Positions 47,601-58,652 of a stretch of DNA of 64,000 nucleotides are shown here, piece after piece; positions within the stretch are counted from its first letter, which is position 1; each line of letters starts with the position of its first letter. Origin of the DNA: Eopsaltria australis (taxonomy: Eukaryota; Chordata; Aves; Passeriformes; Petroicidae); NCBI GenBank assembly GCA_034509425.1, contig JAVTVJ010000786.1, positions 186,001-250,000 on the forward strand, written 5' to 3'. Under the pieces are notes generated by a model. The model was not told the origin of the DNA, searched no databases, and saw only the letters and a list, made by a program, of their open reading frames with translations. Position numbers and translations under genes: made by a program.

Positions 47601-50600
47601 CAGAGTGAGTTGGTGCCTTTATTTTCAATTACAATCAAGTATATTTTTAACTACCCACAGAAAGTTTTTAATTCTATTTTTAATATTTTTAATATATATG
47701 AATAGTCTGTCTGCAGACAATATTAAAATGGCTTTCTAAAATAATAATTACATGAGTGTAAGAATAATGATATGATTTTGCTTTGAAAGTTGATACGTTG
47801 TTTATGAGAGCAAATTATGTCCATATTCATCTCTTTGTGAAAGTGTACCTTATCTCAGAAAGCACACATAGGCTGCTGTATTTGGAAGCAATAGTCTTTC
47901 CAGTAAGTATTTTGTGTGGCTTACAGGTCTTAAATGCCCAGAGAGCTGGATACAAGGCAGCTATAGTTCACAATGTTGATTCTGATGACCTCATAAGCAT
48001 GGGATCCAACGACAGTAAGTACAGGTATCACTTCTCTCCTGTTTGAATATCATTTCACCCACTGGAAAGAGCAGCACCACCAAAAACCCTTTATAACCTC
48101 AACAACAAAACCACCACCACAAACAAACAAAAACCAAACTAAACAAAAACCCCAGAGAAATCCTCCTGCTTTTTAGGTTTAATAACAGGAGATATTTGCA
48201 TAAGAGCAGATACATTGACTTGTGCCTTTTTGCATAAGAACAAATACATTGACTTGTGCCTTCTCTGAATGTTTCTTTTGGTTTTCCTTCAAATTTTAGT
48301 TTGAGTGTTCTGGGCTAGATTTATATTAGTGATGTGGAAAGTAGCTGATGTGTTGTTAATTAAGTAGAAATATAGGAAAAGTAGGAAATGTGCATTTGGA
48401 AGAAAATCAGACTTTATAATATGACATTTTAGTATTTAGACTCATAGAACCATTTAGGTTGGAAAAGACTTAAGATCATGAAGTTCATCTGTGGTAGTAA
48501 TTCCAGTTTGTCATCGCACTTTTGGGTTCATCTTCTTGTTCCTCTGGACCAATGGATTCTAGCATATCACGTGCACTTATTTTCAGTTGGAAAAAGAATA
48601 TCTAGAGACCAGTGCACCATTTACTATTTGGTTCTTGTGTTAGCTGTTCCAGTTTTAACCTTCATGGAGTGAATATGTTCAGAACATCTTGAAATCTGGT
48701 CAGAATGTTGGGTTTGTTCTGTGGCATGTGCTTTGTGTTTCTAGTGCTGTTATTGCTTTCTTTGTGGCATTTCTTTATTTTGTCCAATTTATTTTGTTCA
48801 ACTTGTTCAATATGGAACAAGAAAATAAATAAGAGGAAAATAAATTCTTTTCCAGTGGAAATGCCATTGAGTAAACTAGGAATGAACTTTGACAAACTAA
48901 GTGGCAGCTGAGTAGCCCGGGCAGTTACATGAAAGTGGGTTTAATGAATTCTCAACCCATGTGAATCTTACTTTCAGGTTTCACTGAGTAACCAAAATGT
49001 AGGACAAGTCCACAACAAACACAAACCTCGTAGTGTGAGCTGACGTTCAGCCACTTGTGCTTTTGCCTTGGGGAACCTGACTGCTTTGACATGGACTAAA
49101 CTCAGGTTACTTTGAGCCTTAAATGTGAAGTATTAGGGGGAAAATTAATATAAAGTGAAGCTGAGGAGAAGGTTTTCTAGAATATGGGATTTATCTTTTG
49201 ATAAGTTTTCATTTATTACTGCCTTCACTGGTAAAGAGAGAAGACAACAGTTCATCCAGTTTCTTGAGACTGAAATGCAGATGTGGGACTTGTTAATTTT
49301 CTTCTTTCTTCTTTTTGACCTTATCTAGCCACAGTTATTTCCATTATGTTTATTTATGTTTGGGGTGAAAAGGCGGGAAGACAGATTAAAACTTATAGAA
49401 CCAGATCACAAGATCATGTAAGTTACCAGAAATTCTGGAAATCAATGGAACTATGTGACTTGCTTGAATCTCTGAGTAAAGAATGGTGTTCTGGTTAAAA
49501 CTATGTTCCTCTTTTGTCAACATATTTTGGTTTGCTCACTTTATTTCATTAGGAATTTTTATTTTTCTACCTGCAATAAATTCTGTAGAAATTGTGTAGG
49601 AAAAATAATAGTACTTATATGAGGTAAAGCTGTAACATGCATGTGTGTTGGTCTGTATGTCACTATGTTATATCTTCCTGTTGTGATAGTTTCATCATGT
49701 TCAGGTCTTGTATCTTGAGTACCCGTAGATTGTCCATGTAATAATAGTTTGATTTTCCTGCTTTTTTTATACAGTTGAGGTTTTAAAGAAGATTGACATT
49801 CCTTCTGTCTTTATTGGTGAGACGTCAGCTAATTCTCTTAAAGAGGAATTTACTTACGAGAAAGGGTAGGTTAAGTCTCATGCAGCTGTGTTACTCCTTG
49901 CATTAGATCATTGTCTCTTTTGAATATTTATGGCTTTAAAATAGGATGTTGTGATGACAGAGGTTATAGCTGTTCAGGTAAAATCTGAGAGCAACCTGCA
50001 ATGCTTTAGTAAATAAGAATGATTTCACTCTATCTTTTGATAGTCATGTTATATTTTTTCATTCTGCTGTCAAAGCAGCTATGAGGTGGTTTTCCTGGTT
50101 TCTCTAGGTTTGATTGAGGTCAGTAAATAGTTTTAACTCAAAAAATTTCTAAGAAACAGTGTTTTATCCTTTTATTTTATTGTCTTTGTATTGTTTGGGT
50201 GTGGACTGAATTTTCTATGTTGTTGTGCACATGTAGGATTCCTGTAGTGTGTCTAGTGACAATATTTTGGGGTGTGTTTTTGTTTTTTTGTTGTTTTTTG
50301 GGTTTTTTTTTTAAATTGCTGTTGTTTTTGTTCTTCAACTTGTTCATTAAATTCTCATTAATTTAGAAATTATCTCTTCCTCTCCACAGTGGCCATGTTG
50401 TGTTAATCCCAGAGTTCAGTCTTCCTTTGGAGTACTACTTAATCCCTTTCTTAATAATTGTAGGGATCTGTCTTATTCTCATCGTCATATTTATGGTAAG
50501 TTTCTTCTTTTAATAATATTTTTTTCTTTCAAATCATCAGGGAACTGTCACACACTGAAGTTAAAAGGGAGGTATACAGTAAAGGAAGAGTGAAACTGTG

Positions 50601-53600
50601 TGTACTGCACATAGCTGTACCATGCTTACCTGTAATCATTTAGTTTCTCAATAAAACAAACAGGTGCAGGATTTTTTCAAAGGGATATCAGGAGCCTTTT
50701 GGATGTTCTCCCTAGCGTGAAACTGTTAATAGGAATTGTCTTCACTGCCACTCTTACACTCCGCTTGCTTTTTGGCCCCATGCAGAGTGGCCTGTCCTTG
50801 TGCTCTTGTACACTGAGAGCATATTGCACCTTACCAAACTTAACAATCATTAGTCCCACTGTTCCAGAGAGCAGGGCTCACTGTCTTGTATTGCTGGTGT
50901 AGTTAAGAGTGTGCAAGCACAGAGCCTGACAGCACAGATCTCAGCACATGCATTGCCTTGTAGACGTTCTCAGTTGGGACATTTTTCCTTGAAATGGTAA
51001 GGTAGCATAGCTGTATATTATTTCAGGATACTTAGCATCCCATTTTTGTAATCTGTGCCCAATTTATTATTTTACCTTTTAATAAAAAGCAAGTAATTCA
51101 TCAACTGTTGTATAAACATGTACTTAAAATATTTTTCTGCGTTAGTACTTTTTGCACAGCAAGTTATGTATTTCACTGACAATCCTGGGCATGTTTGGCA
51201 CAATTGCAATTGCAGCAGCTCTCTGAAAACAAAGCAAAATGATCACCTAGAGATGAATTTCTTTTTAGCAAAGTTTTGCTCCTGTCTTTTACAGTGTCCT
51301 TCTGGACAAAACCACCCCACTAAAGGTAATTGGGTACACAGGACAATGGGTGAACTGTCAAAAGGGTCAGGCTCAGGGAGTTCCAGCGAAAGGGGTAACA
51401 CCTGGCTGGTGGCTGGGCATCAGTGGTGCTCATCAAGGTTTAGCTTTATGGCCAGTTCTCTGCAGTGTTGCTGGCAGCAACCTGGACAGAGATGTTGAGT
51501 ACACATTGAGTAAATTTACCAAGGATACTAAACTAGGAGATGCTGATTCTCTTGCATATAGAGAGGCCTTCACAGAGACATATCAATAGACTTGAATACT
51601 GGACAATTAATTGGTGCAGTGAAATTGATCCCAGGGAGGTTCCACGTTGGATTTGGTTCTCATTCTTTTCTGATTGTCACGGCTGCTTTGAGACAATCTT
51701 GTTTTTAACTAGATTTCCCATGAGACTGATTGTCACTAAGGATCTGGATGACAGCAGAAAAACTGCAGTTTGTGCACACAGCTAATTGTTTAGCTGTGGT
51801 GTAAGAGTCTGAACGAACAGTTTAGATTCAAATATCCTTTGTTCGTTTCTTTGCTTGTCATCATATTTGAAAAAGAATGTCATATCACAGGTGCTAGATT
51901 TAGAAACTGAACAGAAATAGCATTAGGGATTACTAAGAAAATGGAAATAGAATCTTTATTATAGTTCTTTAGAGAGCTTGGTATTACTAGTTATTTAGTT
52001 ATTTTTCTTATTTAGTTATCTTGGTATGCCATAGTATAACATGTAACAATGACTCAAAGTAAACCCTTTGCTCCTCCCCAAATTACTATTTTAGATAATA
52101 TGGAAACAGTTCTAATGAATGTGGGAATAATCCTCTAAAGCAGCTGTAATAATCTAAATCTGTAAGGAAAATTGTTCAAACTTACTGAGTTGTGTTTTGC
52201 TTTGCAGTAAGCTTCCTGCTTTTCACAGGCCTCAGTAGAGGATTGCAGCAATGGCCACTATTTTATGTAGTATGGACATACCTTTTGTTTCTCTTTCCTC
52301 TCAAAAAAGCCCTTATGTATTCTCAGTTCCAAGTGCCATATTCAGGGAGAACGTCCTTTGTGCTTGTTTGGCTTCATCCTTGTGTTCAGGCAAAGGAAGA
52401 GGTTATTCTGTGTTAGCTGGGGTTCCCTTTTGACCAACTTACTGCAAAGCTTCATAAATTAAAACTTTTATTGTTCTTTTATTGGTGTAACTTACTGTTC
52501 ATGTTATCTTGTGTGTGTTTCCAGATAACAAAATTTGTTCAGGACAGACACAGGGCAAGAAGGAATCGGCTTAGGAAGGATCAGCTCAAGAAACTTCCCA
52601 TACATAAGTTCAAGAAAGGCAAGTGGATCATTCTTTGTCTAACTAATTGGACCCTATTGTTTTTAACACCCAAAACCTTGTAAATCAAAGGGGTATTAAG
52701 TTTCAGAGGTAATTTTGAGTACACTTGAAATAGAGGTTTGAGTGAAAGCATACAAAATGTTTGGCTTGACCCTGTTCTCACTGAAATAGAGGAGTTCTAA
52801 CACTTCTTTAAGGGGAGCAGAGCAGACTGTGGCTGAGCATTAAAAGATTGCTTAAAAAAATCAGTTCAGAAATTGCATGGAAGTCCCCAAGCTTTTATTC
52901 TTCAACTTGTTCATTAAATTCTCATTAATTTATTCAAGTATCATGCATGTGGACTTTTTGTGTACATACGTGCAGATACATCTGATTGAGCAATAGTGGG
53001 TGATGGGTGATCTCAGTGACTTTTAAGGAGCTCTGTCACAGTGGAGTTGTGCAGTTTATTATGTATTCCTAAATTGATTATTTTTTCCCCTGAAAATTGG
53101 ATTATAACTGATCTAATTACTGTTTGTTACTGACCCATCTGCATGACTGCGCAGTTCATTATGGTTTACTAGAGAAAACGCAGCAGAAATTCTGCCAAAG
53201 TCTCAGCTGTAGTTTTGCATTCTGCATTGCTCAAAGCACATATACACGTGTGGATAGGTAATTCTGTATTTCTGAAAATATTCTTTTTTTATTTATATGT
53301 GCCAATGAGTTAGAAAATTATTTTGCTTACTAAATACCCTTCATACACAGTTTATTTAAGCAGGATCATTTATTTTGCAACTATGTCCATACTTTCTTTT
53401 TTCATGATTCTTTTGGTGCTTCTGAGTTAGTTTCTAAATTAGAGTAGTGGGAATTTAAGAAAAAGATATCTGAAAAGGGTCTCTTTTAGAAATTAAATTA
53501 GATCTTGAGGGGCATGTGGTCATGGAGCTGAAACAGCTGGGAATTAGTACAGAAGGAAGAAATCCTGTGTGCCTGAGTGCCAAGGAGGTGTCCCTGATCT

Positions 53601-56600
53601 CGGCTGCCATGTGGCTCTGCCTCCCTTCCTCAAGCCACAGGGAGAGCAGGCACCTGGGAATAGCACTGATTAATTGCAGGTGTGATGATCTGTGGGCGGT
53701 GGGGAGTAGGTGGACTGCAGTGGATGGACACTGTGGCCACTGCTGGAGCAACAGGGCCAAGGGTTTGTTGCACATTGCTTTATGGTGACAGCCAGGCAGG
53801 CCTGCAGTGTTGGCGGGAGTGGGAGAAATACCTGTGGTGGCAGGAAACTTTACATGTACCTGCCTATCATAGACATGGGTGTAAAGTTCCACTGCTGTGT
53901 CATTTTCTTCTGAGGGTGCTGCTGTTCTTGGCCAGGATATGGCCTGGGGAGATGAGCCTGCTTGAGAATAGCTGTCACTTTCCAGCACTGTTCTTTGGAC
54001 CTCCCCGGGGTACTGCAGGATGTGTCTGGGGTGTCCATTCTTAGGCAAGCTGGGCACACCCCCTTTGTTTCCCTGAAGCACTGTTCTTGGTGCCTTCCCT
54101 TACTGCACAGTGTGTAACCAGGGCACAGGCACCCAGCACCTCGTGTTGGGCAAATGACTGCCCATGTGATGAGATGGACTAACATGAAGTGGAGCACTTG
54201 AACCTGTGAATGTCCAGTCCCTCAACCAGACGTGTCCATAAAGGGATGGGAAGGCTGCTGCCACATGTGCTTATGGCTACATGATGGGTACAGATGGGCT
54301 GGGCCAGGCTGGTTGTTTTTGGGAACACTTCATGGTCAGGGGAGCATGCAGTGGGAGCAAGTGGCTGCCTGAGGGGAGACAGTGCAGTGCTGGACAGTGA
54401 AAGGACAACTAGGTTCAGTTGTATGAATATAGTGCTCATGGTGTAATGGGAGAAGTACCACCAGGGGACAGAAAGTAGCAGCACCAGGTAAGTCTGAATT
54501 CAAAAGGTGTATGAAAGAAGAGTTTACCAACTTTTGCAGATATTAAGGAAACTTCCCTGTCTGACCATTCAGATGCAACTCTGGGAGTCCATTTCCATAT
54601 CTTCCCAGATGCTGTTCTCTTAGGAATTTGTGTCACACATCTAAAGTCTTGACCTAAAACTAGATTTAGGGAGAGGGGGAGGTTTGTCCCATTACCAGGA
54701 TTGCTGGCTGGGCATCCTGAAAGACTGGTTCAGAGTATCCCTGTTCCAGTGCTCAAGTTCTGTTTTCACTTCCAACCTATTGATTCCTGGTCAGATGATG
54801 GTCTTTACCCCACTCCCCCCTGGCTTCAGCTTCTCTCTTCTCTGGCAATGATATTCTTTCTCTGTGATGTTTATAGAGAAGGCTGAATCCTCTTTCAGCC
54901 CTCAGATTGGTAGGTTTAAATTATCACGCTCTTAAAATTATTTTCCTTGCATAGTAGTTTCTCTGCTATATGATCATAATCTTTCTTTGTTTCTGTTTAA
55001 ATTAATCTTTGAGGGACGTGGAAGGCCATGTTAAAGACTGAACAGTACTTATCCTCTGTGAGGACTGCTCTGAATGTGTCCTACTGCAGCAGTTTTCTTT
55101 TTCCCGTTTGTATCGCATTAGGAATACTGGCGATCAACTGCTACAGCCTGTCTCTTCTCAAATGTTTATGACTGATGAAATCTCTGCTAAAAATTCCCAA
55201 GGATGTAACTTGCATCTTACAGTACTGCATTTAATTTGTGTGCCATTATTCCAGATTTGCAGATTTCTCTCTGCTATGCCAGGTGCCCTCTGGATAATGC
55301 CCGCTTAATCGTGTCTTGTATATCTATAACTGTTGCGCTTCTTGGGTGTTTATCAATATTGCTCCAAAATGATTTTGTAACAAGACAGTAGCAGTAACTT
55401 TACTCCAGCCTAATGAACTTCTTCCAGCACCACCAGGAGCAGCTTCCACTTAGCAGCTCTCTCTGCTAATCCTCACTGCCTTTATTGCCCAGGAGCAGTC
55501 ATTTCACATACAGAACTTTCCTGGCTATTGTGGCAATGTCCAAGGAGAAAAGATGTGCCATACTTTTTTTAATTCTGGAAGTTGCCTACCTTCCCTGTGG
55601 CCCTGCTAGGTTTGATCCTGTTTTCTTGTTATGGGTTGCTCTGGAAAGGGCACTTTTGTCCCTTTCCACAGAGCCAATATGTACTTCCCAGAAGAGAATC
55701 CTGGGTGCAGAGGGTAAGGAAGGCACCAAAAGGTTCAGAGCTTTCTATCCTTGCCTGGAGAGAGAGAATCCATGTGTGTTGAGGAAGAGAGTTTAAGAAC
55801 CAAACTGTGGAATTTTATTTGTTCTCTCACCACATTGTTCTGCTGGCTGCTGTTTGGTCTCAAAATTCAGATAGGAAACAGTGAATGAATTCCTTATTTT
55901 TCTCTGTTTGTGTGCAGCTTTTGCTTTATCCATTGAACTATCTTTTTCTCAAAAGTTTTCTCACTTTTCTCCCTCTGTCCCTTTCTTTTGTCCCTTGGAG
56001 GGAGTGAGTGGCTGGGCTGAAGCCACTGCAGGACTGGAGCAGCTTTGGAGGCCAGTGCCTTCAGGAGGAGGGAAAGAGCCATGGGAACTGATGGAAGGAG
56101 CATGTTGTAGAACCCTTGACAAAATGGGAATGCATTAACCTCTGAAAAGTGTCTCTCCTTTGGTCATATAACATACCACACTAACATACACTGTGTCAGT
56201 ACTGTTGGTGCTGTGTATCTTGTCTGTGAAGTTGGAGTTACAAAGCACTGAACTTCCTCCTGTGGCCAGACTGTCATTCCTGATTATTATTATTAATTTT
56301 TTATCCAGTTTTCTTTGTTGCTGTTTTTCTGCCTTAAGTTTTGTCAATAACTTATTAATATCTGTATAGTAAAGTGAATGCTGTATCTTAAATCCTTTTA
56401 TGTTACTTGCAATAAGCATGAAAAAATATTGTGGAGATGGCATTTCACACAGTTTAAAACATTGTTATTAACCTAAAGTGGATGAGCTCTGGTCCCAGAG
56501 AGGCAAAAAGTTCAGCAGTAGCTGTGCAGCTGGCAGGAACTGCCCTGCATGGGCAGGGGGAAGTGGTGGTTCCTTCAGCCTGAGGAATCAGCTGGGAGAG

Positions 56601-58413
56601 CCCACGTGTTTGTCAGGAGGGTCTGCTGCATGTCCTTTAAAGTCACACTAATTCTCAATCACGTGCTGTAGGAGATGAATACGATGTGTGTGCCATCTGT
56701 CTGGATGAATATGAGGATGGAGACAAGCTCAGGATCCTTCCATGCTCTCATGGTAAGCAGTTGTATTTTAGGTTTGAATTTAGATTAAAACAGCTTTCCG
56801 AAACACTCTCCAAAACCCAGAGTGCATATGTTTAGTGAGTGATTTATAAAATTCCTTTTTGCTAATACGCAAGAATAAATGTACAAAGTGGGAAAAGTGA
56901 AAGCTTGCTCTCTCTTTTTAAAAGCTAAAAAGCTAGCATTCCCACTTTGCATTGTTCTTTGGATGTACACATGAAAGAAAATCTGGGCTCGATGCTGTCC
57001 CCTGAATACCCATATTTATTGTAATACTTTTCTACATTTAAAAAAATAGGCCTTCACTTTCCTCAAGACAAATAAACCACGAAACTTAATTGAGCTCTTA
57101 GTGACTCGGAGGTGCAGCTGAAGGGGTGGGTCTGTCCTGGAGTCTGCAATCATGCACACCCCTGCCTGACTGTACTTGGAAGTCAGTTAGTGAAATATTT
57201 TCCCTGTGACAGTCTTTCTCAAGTCCAGCCCACTGCAGAGCCACAGTCTGCACAGCAGTCTACACAGCCAGCACAGTAGGTGACAGGCTGAGCTTTTTAG
57301 AACCTCAGTCATAAAACCAATTTCAAACTAGGCTGACAAACAAGTTCTCAGAAGAGAAAGAACAGGTCTGTGGCATCTCTCCCAGTGCTGGACTGCAGAG
57401 GTAGCTTAACTTGAACACCACCAACCCCCACCATCAGTTTGTGTGGAAAACATGAGTTCCAGTGTGCTTGACCAGGTACTAAACATGGCATTGCTGGCCC
57501 GTGTAAATACAAGCTCTTTGCCAAGTAGAAGTCTCTCTTACTAAGAAGAGCTGAGTTTTTAATACCATAAGTAAGACACGTAAATACTTTTTTTCAAAAC
57601 ACGGTCAGTCCAGTTGCAGTGCCAATTTCAGACCTAATTTAAGATCCACAAAATAATGCAGTAATGTCATGTAATAATGAGGTGCTTTGATACATGTTGG
57701 TGTGAAGGTGAGAGGCAATGTGAAGATGATGATGGTGGCCATGCCTGCTGCAAAGTGGATGGAATGACTCAAAAAGCTTTAAAGTTGGTCATCAAATGTG
57801 GTCTGTTATATTACTGCTCATTCACCCAGTAAAGAACATAGGAATTCATTGCATATACCCACATGATTGAGATCCTAAGCCATCAGGTGTTTAGTACAGG
57901 CTATGTGCCAACAAACTTGGGACTTAAATTCTCTGTGAGAGTTACATTCTAAAATTCCCCTGTGAATTCTCTGAACAGAAACACGTTTTAGCAGGTTTCC
58001 CTGTCCTTTTCACTATAATGATGTTCCTCATATTTTGTTTTCTAACAGCATATCACTGCAAGTGTGTGGACCCGTGGCTGACAAAAACAAAAAAAACCTG
58101 TCCTGTGTGTAAGCAGAAAGTGGTCCCTTCCCAGGGGGACTCTGACTCAGAGACAGACAGCAGCCAAGAGGAGAACGAAGTGTCTGAGAACACTCCTCTG
58201 CTCAGACCTCTGGCCTCTGTCAGCACACAGTCCTTCGGGGCTCTCTCGGAGTCCCATTCCCACCAGAACATCTCCGAGTCCTCGGAGTATGAGGAGGATG
58301 ACAATGACAATGTTGACAGCAGTGATGCGGAAAATGGGATGAATGAAGAAAGTGTAGTGGTTCAGCTGCAGCCCAGTGAGGACAGGGAGTACAGAGTGGC
58401 AAACACTGTCTGA
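38567..58413 (+). CDS. RNF13: RNF13, complete coding region in nine exons
   Basis: RNF13 is a PA-TM-RING E3 ubiquitin ligase of endosomal and lysosomal membranes. The coding exons sum to 1146 nt, or 381 aa, identical in length to human. In order, the protein has a signal peptide (about 1-34), a lumenal protease-associated domain (about 65-160) with sequons at N43 and N88, one transmembrane helix (about 182-204) followed by a basic stop-transfer stretch, a cytosolic RING-H2 domain, and an acidic serine-rich tail ending NTV. All eight zinc ligands are present: C240, C243, C258, H260, H263, C266, C278 and C281. The dileucine sorting motif keeps L311 and L312, positions where human variants cause epileptic encephalopathy. 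The start was chosen because [11 protein letters not shown] matches the family and A is at -3. Intron 8 uses a GC donor. The introns hold several LTR and CR1 fragments. Confidence 0.98.
38681..41541 (+). other. RNF13: RNF13 intron 2
   Basis: This is AT-rich, with a run of 12 C near 39673-39684. No gene or classified repeat was recognised. Confidence 0.55.
41542..41622 (+). CDS. RNF13: RNF13 coding exon 2
   Basis: The acceptor is CTCTTAG|TATAAC and the donor TTGAAG|GTAAAA, phase 0. It encodes residues 39-65 ([18 protein letters not shown]), with sequon N43. Confidence 0.97.
41644..42203 (+). repeat. ERVL-like LTR with adjoining primer binding site, plus orientation
   Basis: The segment opens with TGTGCTGG and resembles a common avian LTR: GGGCTGTGTTTTGGATTTG-like sequence near 41691, a CAAGGCCTTTTCTG block, GGGATATTCCA, a degraded TATA-like CATAAAG near 41911, GTTTGTCTTCCCAAGT, and an ATTAAA signal near 42087. 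It ends near 42203. The next bases resemble a tRNA-Lys primer binding site, so this is a 5' LTR with a little leader and not a solo LTR. No gag or pol frame is visible beyond it. It is sense to RNF13, only 21 nt after exon 2. Confidence 0.75.
42214..42231 (+). other. Degraded tRNA-Lys-type primer binding site
   Basis: It begins TGGC and ends TGGGGC, agreeing by eye with a Lys-type retroviral primer binding site at about 13 of 18 positions. It lies about 10 nt after the LTR end, which is the expected place. Confidence 0.55.
43922..43938. repeat. Poly-A tract, 17 nt
   Basis: A pure A run. It could be a mononucleotide repeat or the relic tail of a retroposed sequence; no source gene was recognised upstream. 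Confidence 0.85.
44935..45210. repeat. TA-rich low-complexity block
   Basis: Dense ATATA and TATATA runs have almost no GC for about 275 bp, with several short self-complementary segments. It is a likely easily melted or replication-slippage-prone stretch. Confidence 0.75.
46567..46692 (+). CDS. RNF13: RNF13 coding exon 3
   Basis: The acceptor is TTTCTAG|GGGTTT and the donor GTCAAG|GTAAGA, phase 0. It encodes residues 66-107 of the PA domain, with sequon N88. Confidence 0.97.
46693..47926 (+). other. RNF13: RNF13 intron 4
   Basis: This AT-rich intron holds one weak CR1 tail (46815-46910). Nothing else was recognised. Confidence 0.55.
46815..46910 (-). mobile_element. Short CR1-like 3' fragment
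   Basis: The block CTCATCAAGTCCAACCAATT followed by ACCTA and CTAAACTGC resembles the reverse complement of a CR1 3' untranslated region. It is diverged and short. Confidence 0.5.
47927..48014 (+). CDS. RNF13: RNF13 coding exon 4
   Basis: The acceptor is TTACAG|GTCTTA and the donor GACA|GTAAGT. It encodes residues 108-136 of the PA domain ([20 protein letters not shown]) plus one base. Confidence 0.97.
48195..48262. repeat. Two-copy 34-bp tandem duplication
   Basis: The units TTTGCATAAGAGCAGATACA... and TTTGCATAAGAACAAATACA... are adjacent and nearly identical. The first copy extends into a perfect octamer motif ATTTGCAT at 48194-48201. Confidence 0.9.
48441..48490 (-). mobile_element. Truncated CR1 3' end
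   Basis: The stretch with CATAGAACCATTTAGGTTGG and AAAAGACTTAAGATCATG is the hallmark reverse complement of an avian CR1 terminus. Only about 50 bp remain. Confidence 0.75.
49775..49865 (+). CDS. RNF13: RNF13 coding exon 5
   Basis: The acceptor is TATACAG|TTGAGG and the donor AAAGG|GTAGGT. It encodes residues 137-166 at the end of the PA domain ([19 protein letters not shown]). Confidence 0.97.
49866..50389 (+). other. RNF13: RNF13 intron 6
   Basis: This is a short intron with T/G-rich runs near 50270-50330 and one copy of a perfect 35-bp repeat (50331-50365) just before the acceptor. Confidence 0.6.
50331..50365. repeat. Perfect 35-bp direct repeat, copy 1
   Basis: Starting TTCTTCAACTTG and ending ATTAATTTA, it is identical to 52898-52932. 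It ends 24 nt before the exon 6 boundary, so it overlaps the likely branch-point region. Confidence 0.95.
50390..50495 (+). CDS. RNF13: RNF13 coding exon 6 (transmembrane helix)
   Basis: The acceptor is CTCCACAG|TGGCCA and the donor TTTATG|GTAAGT. It encodes residues 167-202, including the membrane segment [17 protein letters not shown]. Confidence 0.97.
50496..52524 (+). other. RNF13: RNF13 intron 7
   Basis: This AT-rich intron contains a degraded CR1 reverse transcriptase segment (about 51350-51660). No other element was recognised. Confidence 0.55.
51350..51660 (+). mobile_element. Degraded CR1 ORF2 (reverse transcriptase) fragment
   Basis: A plus-strand frame at 51350-51589 reads [20 protein letters not shown], which resembles the CR1 reverse transcriptase region around its FADD box. 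Here the first catalytic aspartate of the box is replaced (FTKD), and the frame stops soon after. It is 5'- and 3'-truncated and inactive. Confidence 0.7.
52525..52618 (+). CDS. RNF13: RNF13 coding exon 7 (GC donor)
   Basis: The acceptor is TTTCCAG|ATAACA. It encodes residues 203-233, the basic juxtamembrane stretch ([17 protein letters not shown]), plus one base. The frame continues into [11 protein letters not shown] only if the donor is AAAG|GCAAGT, so intron 8 is GC-AG. Using the GT four bases later would frameshift to a stop. Confidence 0.96.
52898..52932. repeat. Perfect 35-bp direct repeat, copy 2
   Basis: Identical to 50331-50365 over exactly 35 bases, with no flanking similarity. 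Confidence 0.95.
53500..54500. repeat. Unclassified GC-elevated intronic block
   Basis: About 1 kb is visibly richer in GC than the flanking intron and contains many CTGG/CCAG-type words. This composition is typical of an inserted element, but neither LTR ends nor LINE domains are recognisable. Confidence 0.35.
55880..56015 (+). repeat. LTR 3' fragment related to the 41.6-kb LTR
   Basis: The order GTGAATGAATTCCTT, a GCTTTTGCTTTA-like segment, an ATTGAACT site where intact copies have ATTAAACT, a run like TTTTCTCACTTTT, and GGAGTGAGTGGCTG matches the R/U5 end of the same LTR family. The U3 part was not found, so it is truncated. Confidence 0.6.
56672..56752 (+). CDS. RNF13: RNF13 coding exon 8 (RING, first half)
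   Basis: The acceptor is GCTGTAG|GAGATG and the donor TCATG|GTAAGC. It encodes residues 234-260 with RING ligands C240, C243, C258 and H260. Confidence 0.97.
56753..58048 (+). other. RNF13: RNF13 intron 9
   Basis: This is intron without recognisable repeats or genes. Confidence 0.55.
58049..58413 (+). CDS. RNF13: RNF13 coding exon 9 (RING second half and tail)
   Basis: The acceptor is TCTAACAG|CATATC. It encodes residues 261-381: ligands H263, C266, C278 and C281, the PLL motif at 310-312, the acidic serine-rich tail, and the stop. Confidence 0.98.
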
Positions 58414-58646
58414 GACTACCAATGACCCATAGGTGTATGAACAAAAGGCTTCTTAAGGCTATTTACAAACCTTTGCATAGGGAATCTCTTTTAATCTGTA
58501 ATCCATTTGGTTTCTTTGATAGGAGCAGCAGTTCATATAGTAGTACTCTGGTTAAATCATTACAGGTAGATTTATTTTTGATTCAGGTATTCAGTCACAC
58601 ATTGTCTTCTCAAAACCAACAGTTAAAAACTGGACTTCACAATGCT

Positions 58647-58652
58647 AATAAA
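58647..58652 (+). terminator. RNF13: RNF13 proximal poly(A) signal
   Basis: AATAAA lies 234 nt after the stop codon. Confidence 0.5.

Larger units (their letters stand above)
48015..49774 (+). other. RNF13: RNF13 intron 5
   Basis: It holds an A/C-rich simple stretch (48095-48150), a 34-bp tandem duplication (48195-48262) and a CR1 tail (48441-48490). Confidence 0.55.
52619..56671 (+). other. RNF13: RNF13 intron 8
   Basis: This is the second largest coding-region intron of the gene. It holds the second 35-bp repeat copy (52898-52932), a GC-elevated block at about 53500-54500 that I cannot classify, and an LTR 3' fragment (55880-56015). A 208-codon minus-strand frame at 53455-54081 begins with GTG and resembles nothing I know. 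Confidence 0.55.

Noticed and set aside
53455..54081. 208-codon minus-strand frame as a gene
   Set aside because: It begins at GTG with no ATG context, matches no family, and lies in a block that looks like an inserted repeat. It is kept only as part of a finding.
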